Assembly (NCBI GenBank): GCA_002721895.1
Contig: PBLV01000024.1
Coordinates: forward strand, 7,731 to 26,392
DNA: 18,662 nt
Reading direction: 5' to 3'
DNA from: Verrucomicrobiales bacterium
GTDB lineage: Bacteria; Verrucomicrobiota; Verrucomicrobiae; Limisphaerales; UBA1100
A program made the translations under genes and the position numbers. Shown here one piece after another: positions 15,154-18,662 of the stretch (the stretch's first letter is position 1; every line of letters begins with the position of its first letter). Under the pieces are notes generated by a model. The model searched no databases. It was not told the origin of the DNA and worked only from the letters and a program-made list of their open reading frames with translations.

Positions 15154-15203
15154 GTTCTCCCGTTCTTAGTTCACGGTTCAAGTGATCCCATTAGAACGAG
15201 AAC
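15154..15203. repeat. Imperfect inverted repeat between hpnH-like and SNF2 genes
   Basis: GTTCTCCCGTTCT (15154-15166) and AGAACGAGAAC (15193-15203) are complementary apart from a 2-base bulge. The sequence lies after the stop of the radical SAM gene on the minus strand. It has no U-tract, so a termination role is uncertain. The rest of the 213-base gap shows nothing else beyond an A-rich stretch near 15080. Confidence 0.35.
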
Positions 15204-15226
15204 TGAGAACTAGGAATCAGATAACC

Positions 15227-16564
15227 CTAGGCTTCAGCCGTTTCCTCGGCGGGTTTGGGTTTAGAGTCGCAACACTCCTCTTCAGTCTGGATCGCTGCCT
15301 TTGCCTCCGCTAAGTGCCCATTGCCGATGGTGCAGCCGTTGTGCGCCTCCACTTGCAGACCGGCCTTGTCGATGGCCGGACGCGCGCCGAAGTTGTACTT
15401 GAAGTTCTTCCAGTTGTCCCCGCTCTCGTAGCAGGTGCCCAGCGCGCCGCTGGGGTCGTATCCGCAATGCACCATGCAATTCTCACAGCGCGGGTCGCGC
15501 GCCTCGCCGTCCACCACACCAAAGCTCTCCCAGTCCACATCCTCCAGCATCTCGGCGTAGGTTGGATAGTGCCCCTTCGTCTTCGTCACGTCGGTCATCA
15601 GGTAGCACGGTGCTTTCCAGCCCGCGATGTTCCGTGTGGGGATGGCCCAGGCCGTGCAGGTCAGCTCCCGCTTGCCCGCTAGAAATTCCTGATATACCGG
15701 TGTTCCGAAAATCGTGAACCGCTGCCCCCACTCTTCAATGTTCGCAAACTTCTCCCGTGTCATTTCACGCGTCAGGAAAAATTCCTCCGGATCCTTCCCC
15801 AGCCGCTTCACCATGTCCTTCTTGGCCGCGTCGTAATCGTACCCCGGCGAGATTGTGTGCCCGTCCACCTCCATGGCCGAGAAGTACTGGAACATCTGTT
15901 CCACCTCCGCCATGTCCGTCTCCTTGTAGACCGTGGTATTCGTCGCTACTTGGTAGCCGAGGATTTTCGCCATGCGAATGGCCAGCACACATTCCTTGAA
16001 CACCCCTTCGCGTTCCACGATGAGATCATGCGTGTACTCAAGTCCGTCAACATGCACGTTCCAGTACATCCACTCCGATGGCCGGATGACCGGCTTGCCG
16101 CTGTGGTCGCCCTCGCGAATGTTCTCCGCCTCCTTTTCCGTGATCAACCCTTCCGTCAGCAGCTCCTCCAGCGTCGGCTCCAGTGTCGGCGCGTACACCG
16201 CCGCCAGGTAATCGCGCATCTTGCGCCGCATGAACATTCCGTTGGTGCACACGTACACGATGCGCCCCTGCTCCAGGATGCCCTCGATGAGCGCCTCGAT
16301 CTTCGGGTAGATCAACGGCTCGCCACCGCAGATGCTCACCATTGGCGCGTCGCATTCCGCCGCGCTACCCAGGCAATCCTCCAGCGACATCATGTCCTTG
16401 AGGCTGGTGGAATACTCACGAATGCGCCCGCAGCCCGTGCACGTCAGGTTGCACGTGTGCAAAGGCTCCAGCTGCAGAACCATGGCAAATTTCGGCGTCC
16501 GCTTCAGACGATGCTTGATAATGTGGCCGGCAATCTTCGCCGAAAGCGCAAGGGGGAATCTCAT
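15227..16564 (-). CDS. HpnH-like radical SAM protein with DUF3463-type C-terminus
   Basis: HpnH joins a 5'-deoxyadenosyl group to diploptene in hopanoid side-chain synthesis. This 445-residue protein has the same framework: an N-terminal LEPLHTCNLTCTGCG with the cluster cysteines C38, C42 and C45, GGEP at 80-83, WNVHVDG, TISPGYDYD, CTAWAIPTRNIAGWKAPCYL and the late CENCMVHCGYD motif. Two features set it apart: an insertion of about 40 charged residues at 122-165, between the YVCTNG strand and the WNVHVDG strand, and a C-terminal tail with additional cysteines (EECCDSK). No other hopanoid gene is present, so the substrate is open. It follows a small lipoprotein gene by nine bases, probably in one transcript. 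No Shine-Dalgarno sequence is obvious. Confidence 0.82.
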   Translation of the reverse strand: MRFPLALSAKIAGHIIKHRLKRTPKFAMVLQLEPLHTCNLTCTGCGRIREYSTSLKDMMSLEDCLGSAAECDAPMVSICGGEPLIYPKIEALIEGILEQGRIVYVCTNGMFMRRKMRDYLAAVYAPTLEPTLEELLTEGLITEKEAENIREGDHSGKPVIRPSEWMYWNVHVDGLEYTHDLIVEREGVFKECVLAIRMAKILGYQVATNTTVYKETDMAEVEQMFQYFSAMEVDGHTISPGYDYDAAKKDMVKRLGKDPEEFFLTREMTREKFANIEEWGQRFTIFGTPVYQEFLAGKRELTCTAWAIPTRNIAGWKAPCYLMTDVTKTKGHYPTYAEMLEDVDWESFGVVDGEARDPRCENCMVHCGYDPSGALGTCYESGDNWKNFKYNFGARPAIDKAGLQVEAHNGCTIGNGHLAEAKAAIQTEEECCDSKPKPAEETAEA

Positions 16565-16573
16565 GAAAAAAGA

Positions 16574-16756
16574 TCACCGCAGGGCCACATGAGGCTCTTT
16601 CGCGGCGGGGGATTTTGGCGGCGTCTCATTCTTCACGAAACCCGGCAACAGGAATGTCCAAGGCGAAATTGAGCCCGAGGCTCGTATGCCCGTGCAACCC
16701 GTGACCAGAACTGACGCCATCGCCAACATTGCAAAAAGTGAGAATTTGCGCTTCAT
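16574..16756 (-). CDS. Small lipoprotein upstream of the HpnH-like gene
   Basis: This 60-residue protein has a typical lipoprotein signal (KRKFSLFAMLAMASVLVTGC) with lipidation at the Cys of VTGC. The mature part is only about 40 residues and carries an SGSISPWTFLLPGF motif. It is followed by a Pro/Lys-rich tail. I do not know a function. The ATG at 16756 is preferred over an upstream TTG at 16768, and a G-rich stretch (GGGGGTGG) precedes it closely. The nine-base gap to the radical SAM gene indicates an operon. It is divergent from the TPR lipoprotein at 16775, only 18 bases away. Confidence 0.75.
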   Translation of the reverse strand: MKRKFSLFAMLAMASVLVTGCTGIRASGSISPWTFLLPGFVKNETPPKSPAAKEPHVALR

Positions 16757-16771
16757 TACCACCCCCAAGGC

Positions 16772-16799
16772 ATTATGGGCAAGACCGGAGTCAGCGCAA
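16772..16799 (-). promoter_or_regulatory. Promoter of the lipoprotein-radical SAM operon
   Basis: On the minus strand TTGCGC (16799-16794) and CATAAT (16777-16772) are 16 bases apart. The -10 box matches 5 of 6 and contains, in reverse, the ATG of the divergent TPR gene. Transcription would begin about 8 bases before the lipoprotein ATG. Confidence 0.45.
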
Positions 16800-17560
16800 C
16801 GAAATCTTGTTCAGCCCGCGCCGCGTGGCTGGCCGCCGCGCTTTTAACGGCTGGTTGTGCCGAGCCCAACAATCCTCCTTTGCCCCCACCCAAGGCCAAG
16901 GGAAAAGTCGCCGCCTTTGATCCCGTGGCCCACGCTACTCAACGCTTGGCGGTCGCCCGCGAGAAATTCAAAGCCGCTCAGGCGATCGACGACACCGCCT
17001 GGCACTTGGGCCAAGCCTGTTTTCAACGCGCTGAATTTGCCAGAGACAACGCCGAGCGAGCGCGACTGGCTCAGGAAGGCATCGATGCCTGTCAAAAGCT
17101 CATCGACACCCAGCCCAAAAACCCCGGTGGCCACTATTACCTTGGCATGAACCTTGGCCAAATGGCTCGCGTCAAGCGCTTCTCTGCTCTCGGTCTGGTC
17201 AAGGATATGGAAGATGCCTTCGGCTCCGCGCGTAAGTTGAATCCTCAGTTCAGCCATGCCGGCCCCGATCGCAACTTGGGCCTGCTCTACTTCAAGGCGC
17301 CGCGATTCATCAGTGTTGGTGATGCTGCCAAGGCACGCGCTCACCTTGAAGCCGCCGTCAAGCTCGCCCCCGATTATCCCGCCAATCGACTGAACCTCCT
17401 GGAAGCATTTATCGAATGGGAGGACATTCCCGGCATCAACACCCAGCGGGCTGCCCTAAAGACGCTCCTGCCCGAGGCACGGAAGAAATTTACCGGCAAC
17501 GACTGGGCTGCGGACTGGCTGGAATGGAATCGGCGCTGGGCTAACTTGGGCCGCGAATAA
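16775..17560 (+). CDS. TPR-repeat lipoprotein (TatT-like)
   Basis: This 261-residue protein begins with a lipoprotein signal peptide (AAWLAAALLTAGC, lipidation at about C28) and a Pro-rich linker. The rest is helical with TPR-like pairs: residues about 50-100 (RLAVAREKFKAAQAIDDTAW), GIDACQKLIDTQPKNPGGHY, DMEDAFGSARKLNPQF, and AKARAHLEAAVKLAPDYPAN. The pattern GHYYLGMNLGQMARVKR resembles TRAP-transporter T-component (TatT) proteins, but no transporter genes are nearby. It probably acts in the periplasm as an adaptor. The ATG has a weak AAGG four bases upstream. Confidence 0.8.
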   Translation: MGKTGVSATKSCSARAAWLAAALLTAGCAEPNNPPLPPPKAKGKVAAFDPVAHATQRLAVAREKFKAAQAIDDTAWHLGQACFQRAEFARDNAERARLAQEGIDACQKLIDTQPKNPGGHYYLGMNLGQMARVKRFSALGLVKDMEDAFGSARKLNPQFSHAGPDRNLGLLYFKAPRFISVGDAAKARAHLEAAVKLAPDYPANRLNLLEAFIEWEDIPGINTQRAALKTLLPEARKKFTGNDWAADWLEWNRRWANLGRE

Positions 17561-17620
17561 TTCACAACTTGTCAACAACGCCCCATTGACCTGAAGCTGC
17601 GTTCATTTAATCTCCCGCGC

Positions 17621-17636
17621 AAGGAGTAAGGGGAGG
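17621..17636 (+). promoter_or_regulatory. Double purine-rich ribosome binding region
   Basis: AAGGAG (17621-17626) and GGGAGG (17631-17636) both lie before the ATG at 17638. The first is 11 bases away and the second only one base, so which one is used is unclear. Confidence 0.5.
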
Positions 17637-17637
17637 T

Positions 17638-18039
17638 ATGAAGACTCAACTTTTTGCGGCAGTGCTTTGCGTGTGCCTTTTGCCCGGATGTAAAATGTTC
17701 AAGGGCGGTGAGGCGGAAACGGGCCCGGCCAATTCCAATACTGGTGCTGGTGAACTGCCCCGCCCAGCCTCGCTCCCCGGCGGCCAGCCCGTCGCGGGCA
17801 AGACTGTCCCTACCAAGGCCAGCCGCGGCAAGGTGGCCCATGTTGATGCGGCACTCGGATTCGTGGTCATCGATTTTACCTTTAGCGCATTGCCGCCCGC
17901 TGGATTGCGGTTTGGGGTCTTTCGCAACGGCCTGCGCGTGGGAGAAATAACCACCACCAAGATGGTCGATGAAGCATTTCAGGTGGCCGATATCAACAAG
18001 GGGGACATCCGAATGGGCGACGACGTTCGTCTGGACTAG
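17638..18039 (+). CDS. Small lipoprotein with a FlgT-C-like beta domain
   Basis: This 133-residue protein has a short signal peptide ending in LLPGC (Pro at -2 is unusual for a lipobox) and a linker rich in Gly, Pro and Thr up to about residue 60. The remainder reads GKVAHVDAALGFVVIDF, then RFGVFRNGLRVGEI, and ends in KGDIRMGDDVRL. This succession of short beta strands with a final GDxV resembles the small barrel seen in FlgT C-terminal-like domains, which occur in many periplasmic proteins of unknown role. It is followed directly by a strong terminator and is probably monocistronic or the last gene after the TPR lipoprotein (77-base gap). Confidence 0.75.
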   Translation: MKTQLFAAVLCVCLLPGCKMFKGGEAETGPANSNTGAGELPRPASLPGGQPVAGKTVPTKASRGKVAHVDAALGFVVIDFTFSALPPAGLRFGVFRNGLRVGEITTTKMVDEAFQVADINKGDIRMGDDVRLD

Positions 18040-18051
18040 GATGGGTGGTAG

Positions 18052-18082
18052 AAAGCCCCGGGGGAAACTCCGGGGCTTTTTT
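18052..18082 (+). terminator. Rho-independent terminator
   Basis: AAAGCCCCGG (18052-18061) pairs perfectly with CCGGGGCTTT (18070-18079) around an 8-base loop and continues into a run of T to 18082. It starts 12 bases after the stop at 18039 and also touches the end of the convergent gene. Confidence 0.92.
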
Positions 18083-18380
18083 ATTTGCCCGCCGGTTGTC
18101 GCGCCTGTTTGTAGGGTGAGTGAAGGTTGAAATAAATCCCGCACATGGGCAGTTCGTGGTCATCCACCTGGCTGAGGATGATGGTCACCTGCGTATCCAG
18201 CGCAATGCCGTGGCGTAGGCCCGGTCCGCGGTTAACATAAGCTTCCAGCGCCTTGCCCAAGAGTGAATCCAGCGAAGCCCGGCATTCCTCTGGGGACTTG
18301 TCCAGACAAACAATGTGCCGGTCAAAAGAGGCCGCCGCCGCCTCGACTTCCTCCGCGAACATGTCCGCCGTCAATTCCAT
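18081..18380 (-). CDS. Hypothetical protein
   Basis: This 99-residue protein starts with a helical region (MELTADMFAEEVEAAAASF) and continues with RHIVCLDKSPEECRASLDSL, then mixed segments including QVTIILSQVDDHELPMCGIYF. I do not recognise a family, and there is no signal peptide or membrane segment. The ATG at 18380 is preferred because a -10-like TTCAAT (18394-18389) precedes it by eight GC-rich bases, as at other starts in the window. A TTG at 18407 would add nine residues. The gene is convergent with the small lipoprotein and divergent from the (GGGD)n lipoprotein. Confidence 0.6.
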   Translation of the reverse strand: MELTADMFAEEVEAAAASFDRHIVCLDKSPEECRASLDSLLGKALEAYVNRGPGLRHGIALDTQVTIILSQVDDHELPMCGIYFNLHSPYKQARQPAGK

Positions 18381-18429
18381 GCGGCGCGATTGAAACAGAA
18401 ACCGCAATTCGCGACAGCATTAAAATGGT

Positions 18430-18459
18430 TTGACTGTCTGCAATCGTTTCCCCTAGCAT
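18430..18459 (+). promoter_or_regulatory. Promoter of the (GGGD)n lipoprotein, probably leaderless
   Basis: TTGACT (18430-18435, 5 of 6) and TAGCAT (18454-18459, 4 of 6) are 18 bases apart. The ATG at 18469 comes nine bases after the -10 box. There is no Shine-Dalgarno sequence. Confidence 0.5.
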
Positions 18460-18468
18460 CGCCCGCGT

Positions 18469-18662
18469 ATGAAAAAACTCTGCTTATTCATTGTAGCGGG
18501 CATGCTGGCGATTGCTTGTGGCGACGGCACTGGTGGTGACGGTGGCGGCGCTGGTGGTGACGGTGGCGGCGGCGACGGCGGCGGTGACGGCGGCGGTGAC
18601 GGCGGCGGTGACGGCGGCGGTGACGGCGGCGGTGACGGCGGCGGTGACGGCGGCGGTGACGG
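18469..18662 (+). CDS. Lipoprotein with a (GGGD)n repeat, cut by the window end
   Basis: The open frame begins MKKLCLFIVAGMLAIAC, a clean lipoprotein signal with lipidation at the Cys of AIAC (residue 17). It then passes at once into low complexity: GDGTGGDGGGAGGDGGGG, followed by regular GGGD units to the end of the window. At least 64 residues are visible and no stop has been reached. The repeat would form a flexible, acidic tether between the outer membrane and whatever follows. The Asp spacing could also bind cations, but this is a guess. Function cannot be assigned without the C-terminal part. Confidence 0.75.
   Translation, partial: MKKLCLFIVAGMLAIACGDGTGGDGGGAGGDGGGGDGGGDGGGDGGGDGGGDGGGDGGGDGGGD
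18565..18662 (+). repeat. 12-base in-frame tandem repeat coding for GGGD
   Basis: Seven perfect copies of GGCGGCGGTGAC run from 18577 to 18660, with a one-base variant copy before them at 18565-18576 and looser copies from about 18529. The repeat is cut by the window end, so the true length is unknown. Identical units of this kind are prone to slippage, and a short-read assembly may have collapsed or broken here. Confidence 0.95.

Noticed and set aside
15857..16672. Plus-strand open frame of 271 codons
   Set aside because: It is antisense to the radical SAM gene and has an Arg/His/Gln-rich shadow composition.
18529..18662. CRISPR array
   Set aside because: The repeats are 12 bases long, contiguous and in frame, with no spacers.

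Overview
The window looks like a chromosomal segment of a Verrucomicrobiota bacterium, perhaps of the Pedosphaera/Limisphaera type. This is inferred from gene style, not from a marker gene: a PQQ-like beta-propeller starting with a DWPQWRG-type motif, a secreted matrixin-fold protein with IPT/TIG-like repeats, an HpnH-like radical SAM protein with DUF3463-type C-terminus, a small lipoprotein carrying an SPWTFLLPGF motif, and a six-helix membrane protein paired with a PF13601-type winged-helix regulator. The GC content is moderately high, and many starts lack a Shine-Dalgarno sequence.

Layout. Positions 1-1648: a possible gene start leaving the left edge, a one-helix hypothetical protein, and an HTTM (vitamin K carboxylase-like) membrane protein overlapping it by 8 bases. 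Positions 1649-5803: a 246-base spacer with two imperfect hairpins, then a 1302-residue secreted protein with a matrixin-like N-terminal region that has lost its zinc-binding residues and about six C-terminal IPT/TIG-like repeats. Positions 5837-8472: a secreted beta-propeller protein and a short GspE/PilB-type ATPase, each with its own promoter-like sequence. Positions 8534-10533: a membrane protein and winged-helix regulator operon, then ispH. The operon and ispH share a CTTTG-N5-CAAAG palindrome that I read as the regulator's operator. Positions 10538-11712: a tRNA-dihydrouridine synthase on the minus strand, head to head with tRNA-Gln(UUG). Positions 11738-15013: a large SNF2-family helicase on the minus strand. 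Positions 15227-16756: a small lipoprotein and an HpnH-like radical SAM enzyme on the minus strand. Positions 16775-18662: a TPR lipoprotein, a small lipoprotein with a FlgT-C-like domain and a clear terminator, a hypothetical gene on the minus strand, and a lipoprotein that runs into a 12-base tandem repeat encoding (GGGD)n, cut by the window end.

Most of this is housekeeping plus envelope genes with little functional linkage. The points that deserve attention are the paired palindromes linking a small regulator operon to ispH, the pseudo-matrixin repeat protein, a recurrent -10 / 8-9 base / start-codon arrangement that suggests leaderless transcripts, the unusual HpnH relative, and the (GGGD)n lipoprotein. 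Nothing here is a CRISPR array, a defence island or an insertion sequence.
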